64,000 bases of DNA. Source: Allium sativum. Taxonomy: Eukaryota; Streptophyta; Magnoliopsida; Asparagales; Amaryllidaceae. Positions 48,454 to 60,563 of the stretch are shown in pieces; position 1 is the stretch's first letter; each line of letters begins with the position of its first letter. The stretch covers positions 626,946,786 to 627,010,785 of the forward strand of contig CM060915.1 in assembly GCA_030737875.1 (NCBI GenBank), read 5' to 3'. The position numbers and the translations under genes are program-made. Under the pieces are notes generated by a model. It was not told where the DNA came from. It did no database searches and saw only the letters and a list, made by a program, of their open reading frames with translations.

Positions 48454-49416
48454 TGTTATCCACCAAATTCACATAGCATTGGATCGGGCCTTTCATGTAG
48501 TTTTGGATCGGTCTGAATTGAATAGAAGCACTCTGGAATGGTCCGTGAAGCAGTTGAATCGGCCTGCTTGTATGATGGTGAATCAGCCTACCTCATAGTA
48601 AAGTGGATCGGCCTAAGCTGATTTGGATCAGACCGGGCTGTTGCAGTGTGATTTGAATCGGCTCGAGATGAACCAGATCGGGCAGAAGCACGCTACAATG
48701 GCTTGAGACGAGCTGGACCGGGTTGAGGCGCGTTACACTGGCTCGAGAGGTTCTGGATCGGGTAGAGGTATGTTGAATCGGCTCGAGATGAACTGGATCG
48801 GGCAGAATCACTCTGGATCGGATTGAAAGCTTGGAAACTGGAAATTAACTTCAGTGCATTTCCGTAAATACTTAACATACCGATCCAAAACTAGAAAACT
48901 ATATTACACTCATCCCTCACTCCTATAAATAGAGCTTCACATCCACTTTAATGGGGGGCTTTTTGGATGATCCCGAAGGACTGTCAAATTCAATTCTCAA
49001 CTTCTTTTAAGTAATTTGATCATCTCAAACACTTCAATTCAAAGATCCATCTTCGAATTCATTAAAAAGATATGAAGATTCATCAAAACTTGTGAGAGAG
49101 TTTGGATTGATTCCATCGACATCCATTCTTGGAGGATCTCAAACATTTCTCATAGGAATTTCACTAAATATAAGAGTGAGAAAAGTGAGCTGAATTATGG
49201 ATGTATTGAGAGAATATGATTGTTTTGTAATCCAAAAGGTAATAATGGAATCATTTGATAAAGTGGATGTAGATCATGCTTGATCGAACGACTATAAAAC
49301 TTTGTTTCTTTCCTTACTTGCATCTTCCTAGTTTTGGGCTCCATTTTTACTATTTAAGAGAATATTGTGAAGTGCACCTTGCATGTTTGGTGTTGACTCA
49401 AGTTTTGAGATCAACA
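48454..49416 (+). repeat. Element F, 3' LTR (963 bp)
   Basis: TGTTATCC...GATCAACA, matching 40548-41511, with 40-bp repeats at about 48640-48830 and the TATA box at 48923. It is followed by the last about 35 bp of LTR E. Confidence 0.92.
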
Positions 49417-49454
49417 TTTACAATCCTTCGATATGTAAAATGCGGGCTGTTACA
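49417..49454 (-). mobile_element. Element E, 3' LTR, terminal segment
   Basis: Ends GCGGGCTGTTACA at 49454, that is TGTAACAGCCCGC on the minus strand, the LTR start in element sense. Separated from 37767-40547 by F. Confidence 0.85.
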
Positions 49455-49470
49455 TTCTCCCCCCTTTAGG
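49455..49470 (-). other. Polypurine tract of element E
   Basis: TTCTCCCCCCTTTAGG on plus, so CCTAAAGGGGGGAGAA on minus, next to the LTR. Confidence 0.9.
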
Positions 49471-49639
49471 AATTTCATGCCCGAAATCCCGTCAAATTTA
49501 AGCAACCACAGCAGCTTCGCATGCTTATCATCCATGAGCAACTAATTTTATCATCCAAACAATCAACCATCCAGCCATGCATCCATTGCCTTATCCTAGC
49601 ACGCGGAATTGTAATAACAACAATAACACAAGTTACAAT

Positions 49640-51184
49640 GATGTAAGGTGACATGACATCAACGGGTCATACCAATGAAGAGTTCTGTATGGGTCGCCTT
49701 CACACTCTCTTTCGTCTCCCATGTACAGTCGTCACCATCCTCACTCCATTGTATCTTGACCAACTTAACCATCTTCTTCTTAAGCTTTTAACACGAGCGG
49801 CTTACGAGGTTTCACAATTACGGTCTCAACTTCTAGGTCTTCGCACTGCTCTGGAGATACTACCACATTCGAATCATGCACGAATTTCTGTAGAAAAGAC
49901 ACATGAAAAACACTATGCACACTCAACATCTTCTCGCGTAACTCCAATCTATATGCGAGCTTTCCAATTTGCTCGACTATCGGAAATGGCCCAAAGAACC
50001 TTGGAGCTAACTTTCCTTTGTTTCCAAATCGAACCACATTCTTTAGTGTCGAAATCTTCACGAAAACAATATCACCAAACGTCGAACTCCAAACCATTTC
50101 GACGCTTATCAGCATAACTCTTCTGACGATCTTGGGCTGCCTTCATTCGTTTCCGAACGATCTCGATACAATCTAAGGTCTCTCTAATCATCTCAGACCC
50201 AAGTACCAACTTATCTCCAGTTTTTAACCAACAAGCTAGAGAATTACACGGTCTCCCATACAATGCCTCGTATGGTGCCATCCCAGTGCTAGACTGGTAG
50301 CTAGTATTATATGCAAACTCAACTAGATGCGTCTTCCCATGATCCCCCGAAGTCTAACACACAAGCCCTTAGGAGATCTTCCAAACCTCGGTTAACCCTC
50401 TCGGATTTTCCATCAGATTGGGGATGATAACCCGTACTTAAGCACAACTCGGTACATAAAGCTTCTTGCAAACTCTTCCAAAATCCACTCATGAACAATG
50501 GATCTTGGTCACTCACTATGATTTTTGGAATGCCATGGAATTGAACTATCCATTTGACATAAAGCTCAGCCAACTTTGCTACTGCCCTGGTCGATCCGAC
50601 AGAAATAAACCTTGCACTTTTGGTAAAGCGATCCACGATGACCCAAATTCCTTCATTTCCTTCCCCAGTTCTAGGTAGTCCATTGATAAAATCCATCAAT
50701 ATTTGTTCCCACTTCCATATAGGAACTTCAAATGGCTAGAGCAATCAACTTGGCTTCTTCTATTCAGCTTTCACTAACTGACAGTTCATGCACTTGGAAA
50801 TGAACTTTCCGATATCTCGCTTCATCCCCTCCCAGTAATAGGTTTGCTTCATGTCCTGATACATCTTATTACCACTGGGATGAATCATCAACTTTGAGTG
50901 ATGACATTCCCGCAGAACCTCATCTTTCAATCCGTCGATATCAGGAACAACTAGTCCCCTTGCTTTCAAATCCAATCTTCACGATCGACTTTGAACTCTT
51001 TATTCTCTGGTTCCAGCTTCTGGATAAACTCAACAAGCTTCACATCTCGCTTTTGTCTCTTGCCAATCCTTTCGAGAAGAGTCGGTCTTATCGAAAAACT
51101 TGCTAACATTTTAGGTTCCAACTCACACCTTGACCTGAAATCGAACCTTGCCAAATACTCAAGGATTTTCCATTCTGAAAACAT
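49640..51184 (-). pseudogene. Integrase with chromodomain of element E (Tekay chromovirus)
   Basis: Read on minus from 51184: linker with PTLLERIGKRQKRD, zinc-binding HHCC domain (ECHHSKLMIHPS...CMNCQLVKAE, 50760-50975), catalytic core (50319-50699: VIVDRFTKSARF, VSDQDPLFMSGFW, DGKSERVNRG, keeping the D, D, E positions), MAPYEALYGRPC (50281), then the GPF/Y-type region (APRFFGPFPIVEQIGKLAYR) and a chromodomain with KLVKIQWSEDGDD and CTWE (49700-49760). The chromodomain after GPF/Y is diagnostic of chromoviruses, and this form fits Tekay/Del. Several stops and frameshifts, for example two stops just before the core, make it a pseudogene. In the family it inserts the cDNA and targets chromatin. 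Confidence 0.9.
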
Positions 51185-51211
51185 CGCTCCTAAACTTGTG
51201 TGTCTTTGACT

Positions 51212-52500
51212 TTATGCATCTGCAACTCTGTTACCCTTGCCATGAGTATAGGCTATACAAGAATCATACAATGCCAGAAACTTTAACCATCGTTGTTGTC
51301 GAAGGTTCAAATCCTTTTGGGAGAAAAGATACTTCAACGACTTATGATCCATGAAAAACTCGAATCGAACTCCCAACAAGTAATGTCTCCACATCTTCAA
51401 AGAAAACACAATCGCCGCCAACTCCAAATCAGGATTTGGGTAATTTCTCTCATGTGGCTTCAATTTTCGACTTGCATAGGCCACAACCTTATCCTTATGC
51501 ATTAACACTGCTCCAAGTCCAGTGCCACATGCATCAATATATACCACCATCTCTTCATTTCCACTTAGAATGGTCAATACAGGAGCACTCGTCGGTCTCT
51601 CCTCCAGGATTCCAAACGTTTTCTCACACTTTGCATCCCATGTGAACACTAGGCTCTTCTTTATCAATCATGTCAACGATGCAGCTAACTTGGAGAAATC
51701 CTTGATAAACTATCAGTAATATCCTGTCAACCTAAGGAAACTCCGAACATCCGTCACATTCTTAGGTCGATCTCAGTCCTGGATTGCTGTCACCTTAGCG
51801 GGGTCAACTGCTATACCATATCCAGAAACAACATGGCCTAAGAACCTCATTTTGCTCTTCTAGAAGTGACACTTCGAAAACTTAGCTCTCAGCTGATGTT
51901 TTCGCAAGATTTTCAACACAACTTTCAACTGAGTCTTGTGCCCGTCCTCATTCCGTGAGTAAACCAGAATATCATTCACGAACACAAGCACGAATTTGTT
52001 TAACTAATTTCTGAAAACTCTATTCATAAGATCCACAAAGAATGCTGGCATGTTAGTCAACCCGAATGGCATCACTAATCATTCGAAGAAACTGGATGGT
52101 GTCCTAAAAGCAGTCTTCGACATATTATCCTTTGCCACCCTCAACTGGTGGAACCCCGCTGCCAAATCCATCTGATAAAACACTTTGGCCTTGTGAAGCT
52201 GATTGAACAAGTCATCATTCCTCGGCAAAGGTTACTTGTTCTTCTTGGTCACCTTGTTTAGCTCATGATGGCCCACACATATCTCATCGAGCCATCAGCC
52301 TTGGTTGCAAACACTACCGGTGTACCCCACTCGGAAACACTTCTCCGAATGAATCCTTCTCCCAATATGTCATGAACCTGCACCTCTAACTCTCGTTGTT
52401 CCTTAGGCACCATTCTCCTTAGAGGCATAACGATTGGTCTAACACCCTTGACCAAATTGATTCTAAACTCGATCTCAGGATGCGGGGCAAACCTTTGACC
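51212..52500 (-). pseudogene. Reverse transcriptase and RNase H of element E
   Basis: On minus, RT starts near 52455 (LRRMVPKEQRELEVQ, then FIRRSVSEWGTPVVF and KADGSMRYV) and runs through 51700 with several stops. The catalytic box reads [10 protein letters not shown]: the first Asp of the usual FxDD is Asn (codon 51975-51977), which would abolish polymerase activity. RNase H (51667-51212) has [32 protein letters not shown] and [11 protein letters not shown], keeping its acidic positions, and ends in GKGNRVADA. The domain order matches Ty3/gypsy pol. Multiple lesions show it is dead. Confidence 0.92.
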
Positions 52501-52553
52501 TCGTCAAAGACATCTTCAAACTCATTCCTGATCATCACAGACGACAAGTCTTC

Positions 52554-53320
52554 CTATGGAATCACAAGCAAATATATATAGCTTACGAAGACCCCATCTT
52601 TAGGCTTACATATAATCAACAACTTTCGCCCTTCCACATCCCTGAGTTTTACCTCTAGCTTTTCGCAATTCACCCTTGCCGCGTACCTCTTGAGCCAATC
52701 CATGCCCAAGATGATCCCAAACCCAGTGAAGTTCAACACAAAGCAATCGCACATAAAGAGCAACCATGACTCGACAACACTAGAACACGACAAAACATGC
52801 ACAAACTGGACGAACCCCCCACTGGATTAGTCATGACCAATGGTCTATCACAAATCTTTGGTTCCAAACCGAAGTGGCACACAAGCTTGATCGTTAAGAT
52901 GAATGAATGCGATGCTCCAATATCAAACAACACACGAACTGAAACACCATTAACGGAAAGAGTACCTTGAACGACGACACCCTTTACCTTCTCCTCTACA
53001 ATAGGACCTCTTGAAGAAGACGGTATAGCTTCCAAAGCATATGCCTTCACGACTTGCTTACCGTTAGTTGATTCTGGACATTTTTTCTTCTCATGCTCAG
53101 CCTTTGGATTCTTGCAGTCATTAGAAAAATCACCTTTTTGTTGGCAGTTGAAGCAAACCACCTCACTCTTTTGCTTCTTTTGGCCATCTTTTGTCTTTTG
53201 CTGTTGTTGCTTCCTCTTCTTGTTGTTACCGCACTGCTGTGGTTTTGGAGCTTCCTTGGATGCAACAATAACAACTTCCTCTTTTGGAAACAAGCTCTCA
53301 TGTCTCACGGCTTTTTCCAC
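52554..53320 (-). pseudogene. gag C-terminus and protease of element E
   Basis: The 195-residue minus frame 53320-52733 has a Lys/Gln-rich stretch (residues 33-52), a zinc knuckle CFNCQQKGDFSNDC (53114-53155) and protease DIGASHSFI (codon for Asp at 52922-52924). Two key residues are altered: the knuckle His is Asp, and the D-T/S-G triad is D-I-G. A frameshift then leads to GIILGMDWLKRYAARVNC (near 52680-52730), the end of protease. Gag packages RNA and protease matures the polyprotein; neither is likely to work here. Confidence 0.9.
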
Positions 53321-53982
53321 AAGATTCTCAAATGAATCATCAAGATTTCCCCCAATGGTCTTCCTATATAGATATCCTGACCCATAACAAACTTCTCGTT
53401 CTTCTGATATGATGTATCAATGTATGAACGAGCATATCTGGACAAGGCCTCGAAATCAGAAACAAAATCAAGCACAGAACGACCATTCTGTTTCAGCTCT
53501 ACGAACTTCTTGAACAAAGAAAATTTCTGAACAATGGAGATAAACTTCGTCTCGAATTTAACTTGGAACTGTTCCCAAGTTATTTCCTCTTCTGAAGTCT
53601 CAAGTGTAACTAAATTCTACCACTCCATGGGCCTACCCTACAATTGCCTTGATGCAAGCTTTCTCTTAGTTGCATCATCCATTCCCAAATCTTCAAAAAT
53701 ACGGATACATGAATCTAACCACCTCTGGACCTCTTCCATTGGCTCAGTCCTTTTGAATGGTTTTCCTTCCAAAGGTGTATAGTCCTTGCACAGCTTCACA
53801 AAATCCACAACCCTAGGAACTTTCACACCTACATCTACCGTGGTTGCCACTGGAGTGGGTACCCTTCGCATGAATGCTCCCATCATAGCCTCGAACATGG
53901 TTAGGTAATCTGGTATACCGCTATTACCCCCTCCAGGCACATCCCCCTCCCTAGCAGTATGTCTTAAAGCACGTCGACTCAT
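53305..53982 (-). pseudogene. gag: gag N-terminal and middle part of element E
   Basis: The start chosen is ATG at 53982 (MSRRALRHTAREGDVPGG), where Tekay gags begin, rather than the frame's upstream start at 54042. The frame runs to 53638, then shifts; 53517-53305 continues as FKKFVELKQNGRSVLDFVSDF, the typical gag helix region. WLDSCIRIFEDLGMDDATKR (53680-53740) is the conserved segment after the N-terminal linker. At least two frameshifts. Confidence 0.88.
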
Positions 53983-54150
53983 TCTAAATCTGCAAATTAG
54001 AATGATTAGCCGCTTGCAAGAAAAACTACTAAAGAAGTACAAAAAATACTATACTACATACATTATATAGCATACATCCAACTAAAATATACAAATACGT
54101 CTCTTATACGTAATTATGTCTTCAAACTTTGGCTAAAATCGATAACCAGA
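53983..54150 (-). other. 5' leader of element E
   Basis: Untranslated sequence between primer site and gag start, AT-rich. A similar leader is seen at 36010-36060 in G. Confidence 0.7.
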
Positions 54151-54164
54151 GCTATGATACCAAA
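54151..54164 (-). other. Primer-binding site of element E
   Basis: GCTATGATACCAAA on plus, that is TTTGGTATCATAGC on minus, one change from the initiator tRNA-Met site, abutting the LTR. Confidence 0.9.
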
Positions 54165-55539
54165 TGTGACGACTACCCACAACCACTGCACTAAACAAGA
54201 GGAATAATGTGCTAAAAGACATGCCATGCAGCTGTGGACAATCATCAAGGTTTGATAACATGATCGGAACCTGTCGTAAATCTCTCATCGCATGGATAAA
54301 ATATAATAAAACATATACAACAGGAAGAAATAGTGGAGCATCATATAACGAACTTTTGAAACTTTTACAACATCCTGAAAGGTCATCCATGCATCATAGG
54401 AAACATAAAAGTTTGTACATGAAGCCCCAATGCAATCACTCATAAAGCATCATAAACAGCGGAAACAAAAATACTAAATAGTAATAAAACTGGTACATAA
54501 GCCTCTAGCTCGCATCCAAACTGCAATATCATCCTCACTAAGCTATCACCTATCACCTGCCACCTAATCTGCCCATCCACAATCGGATGAACAGCCCAAG
54601 GTAATAAGAGGGAAACATAAAACCTTGAGTCAGACAATAGTCTTAGTGAGCGAAAATATAGCTAACAAACATCAATAATAAAGTATATGAGAATGGATAG
54701 ATAAACATACTAATCTACCCACAACACTAGAGAACTCAACTCCCGTCTTCTCCACATCGAAAAGTGAAATCCTTTACATCAAACATTTCAACCATACATC
54801 TATGGCAACAAGAACAACCATCCATCCATGGCAATTGAGAGCAAGCAGTTACTAGCACTCATAACATCCAGATTATATTTCTCACGCCAACCATCCCAAT
54901 TGAATTTAGCATCCCTCAAACACAAGCCCCAGAGGCCTAAACTAATATCAGACTAGCGCCCAAGTAACATCTCCTTCGACATTGGATAATCTTTGTGAGA
55001 TGGTACAAACAGAACATCCAACATGCATGATAGATTCTGGTTATCACCGCCAATCGTGCTTCGAAACCATCGCTAATCGTATGACGGTCGACCATGCCAA
55101 ATGTCAAGGGCTAATAGTAACCCCGGTTCTAGCAGAATCTCCATACGCCTTTCAACGACAAGTACCTAGGCCTTTCAACAATACCCAGGGTACTCGACCA
55201 ACAACCTTCCGGTCTTTTAGGTGCCCCTATTGTACCCGAGCTTTGAGCCCGCTAGAACCTACGACAACTATAATATCTCGGCCTTTACATCTCTAGTTGT
55301 CCAACCCGACGACCATTCATGGCTCAAGCAACTTTCTTGACCAACCACTATCCACAAACTCACGACCTTTGAGTTGTCACCTCATTCGTTGCATTTCCAC
55401 GTTCAACGAATGCATCAAATCACTTTGACCTACCTTATAGAAATCTACTTCGTAGTTATCACCACTTTCTAACCAAGAAAACACCAATATTAGGTCCGAA
55501 ATAATTCATACACACTGACTCATATTGGATCAAACATGC
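54165..55539 (-). mobile_element. Element E, 5' LTR (right), first segment, broken by CACTA
   Basis: Matches 37767-39222. The sequence up to ATCAAACATGC corresponds to ATCAGACATGC at 39208-39218, after which CACTACACC begins. The remainder should lie beyond the CACTA element, outside the window. The frames 54209-54445 and 37823-38047 are the same LTR stretch read twice, not genes. Confidence 0.88.
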
Positions 55540-55575
55540 CACTACACCATAACATCAATTTTGACACCCCCCTAT
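55540..55575 (+). repeat. CACTA left terminal inverted repeat
   Basis: CACTACACCATAACATC at the junction with LTR E. The 3 bases TGC before it would be one copy of the 3-bp target duplication; the partner cannot be seen. Confidence 0.8.
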
Positions 55576-56608
55576 CCGCAAAATTTGATACAAGTTATAG
55601 TCGATCAAAGTTGACTGAGTTATTAGCCATATCTAAATAGTTAGATAAGGCTCTGAACCTACTTTAAATTTGATTCGAGTGTTGGCCATTTCAAAATCAT
55701 GCCTTTTTTGTGTAATACTTTTGGCCAAAAACTCACACGCATCCCTCCAAAATTTTAATCCTTTTAGGCTCTCTCCCTCCCTTATTTTTACTTCCCTCAT
55801 CTAATATTGTATCCCGTGCCCTATTTCCATTTCTGAAAATCACTCCCAAAAAATTATAGAAATCCGAAAGTTCTCTGCTCAAATCTGCTTCTTTGTCATT
55901 GTCTGCAAATTGTGCGTCTTTATTACTGGTAACATTTTGGTTTGATTAGGTTTCTAGTAATCAATACTTTTTGCGCTATTGTTTCAATTCATGCTCAACA
56001 TGTTCTAGGCTGGAGAGCTATTTATTGGTTTTTACCTATGGGAGGTTACAAAGCAAGGTTGAACGTTGAAGAAAGTAATGTTTTCGAAGTTGGTCATATT
56101 TCACCATGGTTAGTGCACACGTTATTCGATCTATTTCCTTGTATTAGCCATACTGGATATGTAAAATATGAACCTTTAATTTGTTTGTTAAATTGCCATA
56201 CTCATTCCAGTAAATAAAACAAGCTTTAGGTTAACTAGTTAATTCATCTGCTGAACAATACACAAGAATTAGCTAGTTTTTTTACTTTTCATGCACCAGA
56301 CTAAGACAAATGTACTAAAACTAACTTGCTAAGGCCTGAAAATGTATTGAACCCAAACAAATGCACTGAACCTAGCTAGACAAACTAGGCTCGCTAAGGC
56401 CTGAAAAGTCCTTTGATGTTTTAACGGAGAAAGATATGGGCATGTGTGAAGGGGGTGGGCCCATTTGTGATCCAGTGATAGATGGAAAAAAAACCAACTT
56501 GTCAATGAAAACATACATTTAAAGAAAGATACAGGCATGTGTGTAGGGGTTGGTCCCATTAGTTTGATGCGATTTTTATAACAATTTCTGAATATATAGG
56601 CGGGCAAC
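55576..56608 (+). other. CACTA subterminal and 5' untranslated region
   Basis: Subterminal repeats followed by pyrimidine-rich DNA. The frame 55942-56217 (91 residues) lacks an ATG start and matches nothing I know. At 56330-56600 a short direct repeat occurs (GGCATGTGTG..GGGGTTGG and GGGCATGTGTGAAGGGGGTGG). Confidence 0.55.
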
Positions 56609-59600
56609 ATGTCATTTAGTATAGACAAAAAGTGGATTAGTGAATCTAATCAAAGATCTCCATACTATATTGACGGGTTGAACACGTTTATTTGTTCTGT
56701 TGAAGAAAATGGTGGTAAGAAAGGAGTGTATTTATGCCCTTGCAATTAGTGCCAAAATATGAAGACGTTCAAATTAGATGAAATTCATTTTCATTTGCTT
56801 AGATGGGGTTTCATATATTCATATAGTGTGTGGTATTTTCATAGGGGAAAAGGGTGGAGATGGGAAAACAACAGCCAATTAGTAATGCCAAAGTACTGAC
56901 GAGGCTGAACATATTATGATGGAAGATCTAGTCAACGTTGCAAATAGATTTCATGATTTTCAACCTGAAAATCCATTGTTTGATCATGCTAATGTCGGAA
57001 GCAGTGTACAGATGATGCCAATTGGTAGGCCAATGAAAGTAAGAAGTGTACACAACTTTATGAAAGCACAAAAGGGCCATTGTATCCTTCATGTCCAAAA
57101 GGGATAATGAAGTTGTATGCCATTATGAAACTGAATAGCTTGAAGACCCAATATGGCTTATCAGATAATGGTGTGAGTGCACAACTCGAACTAATGAAGG
57201 AGTTACTCCCCGAAGGTAACACGCTGCTGAAAAAATACCATGACATGAAGAAGTTCATTAAGAAAGTTGGGATGAATTACAAAACTTATGACGCATGCAT
57301 CAATGATTGCATGTTGTACTGGAAAGATGATGCAAATAGAGTTTCTTGTATAAATTGCAATGAACCAAGATATATGACATCTTTTAATGAAGAGAGAAAA
57401 GGAACCAAAGTACCTCGAAAGACATTAAGTCATTTTCCATTAATTTCTAGATTAAAGAAATTGTATATTGTACCATGGATAGCAGATGCAATGACCTAGC
57501 ATGGTCGTGCCAAGTCTGATCCAAACATAATGCGTCATCCATGTTACACTTCTTAACGAAAAGCCATGGATTCTTTTGACAAAACATTCGCAGTCGAGCC
57601 ATGAAATGTCACAATTGGAATAGCAACAGATGGTTTATGTCCGAATGCTTCTCTTTCTAACCCTTACAGTTGTTGGCTGGTAATTGTAGTACTGTATAAT
57701 CTTCCTCTATCTATATGCATGAAACAGGATTTTTCAATGTCAACACTATTGATTTCTGGGCCAAAACAACCAGCGAAGGATATTGATGTTTATTTAGAGC
57801 CGTTGACAGACGAGTTAAAGCAGTTATGGGAAGGAGTTGTTACATATGATTCATCAAATAAATCCGAGTTTACAATGAGAGCTAGGGTAATGTGGGTGAT
57901 CCATGATCACCCTGCTCTTGGGACTTTATTGGGATGTACAACTCACGATTACTTTGCATGTCCCGTTTGTGGGGAAAACACAAGTTCTTATCATCTTCCT
58001 AAAAGTAAGAAGATGTGTTTTAGGGGACATCGAATGTATCTTCCTAATAGACATAGGTTTCGATACGACAAGACAAATTTCAATAATGAACAAGAACTTA
58101 GGCGTCCTAAAAGGCCATTGAATGGTTTTGAAGTTGAATAGAGAGTAGCGAATGTCAAAATGAAAATAGGTAAACACAAAGAAGAATTTGGTCGAAAAAG
58201 GAAAAGTCGGTCGTTGAAGAAGGTGACAATGTTTCTGCTTGGTATAGGAGGTCTATCTTTTTTGATTTACCATATTGGAAAGCAAATATGATTCGACATA
58301 ATATTGATGTTATGCACACGGAGAAGAATGTCACAGAGCATCTCATCAGCACCATTATGAACCATAAAGAGAAGTCAAAAGATGGCATCAATGCACGCAA
58401 GGATATGAAAACCGTCCCTATAAAACAAAAGTTGTGGGTGATGGAAGATCCCAAAACAAATAAAATAATCATACCAAAGGCAACTTTCACCTTAAGCAAA
58501 GAAGAAAAGATAAGGTTTTGCACCGTATTGAAAATTTTGAAAGTACCTAACAAATTCTCCTCTAACTTCCACAACAACATGAGCATCAATCCTACCAAAC
58601 TAAAAAATATGAAGTCACATGATTACCATGTCATAATGCAACATCTGCTTCTGGTATTGCTTCAACATACTTATATACAACATAATGATCTATGCAATAT
58701 TGTTTATCGTATTAGTATATTCTTTAACATTTTGTGCTCAAAGGTGATTAATAGGGAACACCTTATAAAAGCAAAGGCTATGTTGGTGGAAGCAATGTGT
58801 GTTTTTGAAAAACATTTTCCACCTAAATTTTTTGATATCAGTATCCATGTTATGGTTCATTTTGCCGATCAAGCATTAGGTGGTGGCCCTGTCAGAATAG
58901 ATGGATGTATCCTTTTGAACGGTAAATAACTAATTTCAGTTATGTACATTATTATTCGGTATAAATAGCTATCGTATGCAATATACAATTCATAGGTTGA
59001 TGAAAATATATAAAGGGTATATGCGCAACAAAAGTTACATTGAAGGGTGTATTGCAGAAGGATATATCATACAAGAAGCTACCCATTATTGCATGGAATA
59101 TATCCCAAACAGAGGTTATGGAAATCACAAACATACCCCGCGAAGCATTTTTAGATGAGGATGATGAGTTTGCTGGTGAGATGCCTTTGGATAATGGTAA
59201 AGATATAATGATGAGTTTGCTGGTGAGATGCCTTTGGATAATGGTAAAGATATAACGTTAACCCAAGTGCAATTTGAACAAGTGCGTAGATGGGTTCTAA
59301 ATAAGTATGATGGATTGGATCCATGGAAGAAGTAAGTTCATGAAGTAGGTTTTGAATTTCCAAATTTTAATTCAATTTATATATTCATATCAATATGTGT
59401 TATCTACGTATAGAAGGTACAACTCCTATGTGAAAATCACTAAATTTCAACCACCAGGCAAAGGTACAACCGTCGATGTCGTTAAACCTTTTGCTATATG
59501 GTTACATAATGAGGTATTATATCTCTAAAGTATTTCAAGTGTTTATAAGTTTTCAATACACCTTCGTGAACATGATTGATTATCTTCTTGTGTTTTATGT

Positions 59601-60196
59601 AGTTGTTGAATTGCAGCGATGTGGACCCAACTCTTTAGCGGCTAGTGCTCGGGCCGAAGTTCATGGCGCTTAGCTATACGAAGTACCAAGTGAGTGAGTT
59701 TTTATTTTCCACAAAAATGCACGAAGACCATATGGTGACATAGAATAGCGGTGCATGCATGAGAGAAATTTCAAAATTTAGAGCGAGTGGTAAAGATAAA
59801 AATTATAAGCAAGCAGAAACAACATATTACAGAGTCATTCAATAAATACATGAGTTGGATTACACTGATTTCAAATAAACAGTTTTTTATTGTGATTGGG
59901 TAAAAGTCGAGGATAAGATCAATGGTTGCAAAATAGATCCCGCTTCAAACTTGATCAAGGTTAATTTAGGAAAATTACAGAACAAAGACAACGGGAATGA
60001 TGAGCCATTTATTCTTGCATCAGAAGCGAGTCAAGTGTTCTACTCAAAAGATTTAAAAAATGACGGTTGGTATGTGGTTTTGCATACACCAAAACGGTTG
60101 ACTACAAATGTGGATGACACTGAGTCTCCTGCCGTCTATCAATCAGAGTTTGAAGACAATGAAAAACTAGAAGATCTAACCAAATTGTTAACTTAA
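56609..60196 (+). pseudogene. TNP2-like CACTA transposase pseudogene
   Basis: From ATG 56609: a transposase-associated domain (KKWISESNQRSPYYIDGL, YLCPCN, then in-frame TAG at 56747). The TNP2 core at 57080-58141 stays in one frame through three stops (DACINDCMLYWKDD; ATDGLCPNAS; AKDIDVYLEPL; TTHDYFACPVCGE). A frameshift leads to IFFDLPYWKANMIRHNIDV and VMHTEKNV (58260-58330) and a DUF4218-like segment to 58929. After a probable intron comes YMRNKSYIEGCIAEGYI (58976-59100), then a DUF4216-like region with CDWVKVEDKINGCKID and PFILASEASQVFYSKD (59900-60100). This enzyme cuts and joins CACTA ends. Many lesions make this copy inactive. Confidence 0.9.
59163..59256 (+). repeat. 47-bp tandem duplication inside the transposase pseudogene
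   Basis: GATGAGTTTGCTGGTGAGAT followed by GCCTTTGGATAATGGTAAAG is present twice at a 47-bp interval (59163 and 59210). As 47 is not a multiple of 3, the duplication shifts the frame. Confidence 0.92.
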
Positions 60197-60563
60197 GAAT
60201 TGTTGAATGCTTTTTTACCAGAGAATCACATGTATTTGGAATGTCCTGATTTACACTTTCTGATCGCACTCCATTCTTCTTTTATTATTTCTTTTAACTA
60301 TTTCAAAGTGAGTAAGACTTATGAATTGTTGAGTGAAAATATAATAGAGAACACGATCAGTAACAAATGTGATTAATATTCTGATTTATGGTGTTTGTCC
60401 CGATTCTTAATGTTACTTTAAAAGGTGGCAGTAATATTATATTTCGCAGGAAAATACGTCGTAAGATCGCACATCATCACATGAATCATGTTCGAAATAG
60501 CAAAAAGTTGACCAAAACCTACTTGGTATTCCAGTCTGAGAAAACGCTACAAAAATCGCTACT
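60197..60563 (+). other. Spacer between the two CACTA genes
   Basis: AT-rich. The frame 60388-60579 overlaps the next exon in another register and is not recognised, though it could hold the decayed N-terminus of the TnpA-like gene. Confidence 0.5.

Larger units (their letters stand above)
40548..49416 (+). mobile_element. Element F: Tat-lineage Ty3/gypsy deletion derivative
   Basis: 8.9 kb with 964- and 963-bp LTRs (about 7% different over the part I compared), primer site, gag, protease, the end of integrase, then about 4 kb of repeats with an antisense ORF. Reverse transcriptase, RNase H and most of integrase are missing: protease ends near 43998 and integrase resumes at 44195. Flanks TTTAA (40543-40547) and TTTAC (49417-49421) could be a mutated target duplication. 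It is inserted in the left LTR of E. The protein motifs and 3' repeat zone with an antisense ORF are typical of Tat/Ogre elements. Confidence 0.9.

Noticed and set aside
49276..54390. Plus-strand open frames across element E (for example 49653-50117, 51436-51645, 53093-53387)
   Set aside because: They are antisense shadows of gag-pol, which reads on the minus strand with clear motifs.
55942..56217. 91-residue frame as an extra CACTA gene
   Set aside because: No ATG start and no recognised domain, lying in the 5' untranslated region of the transposase.
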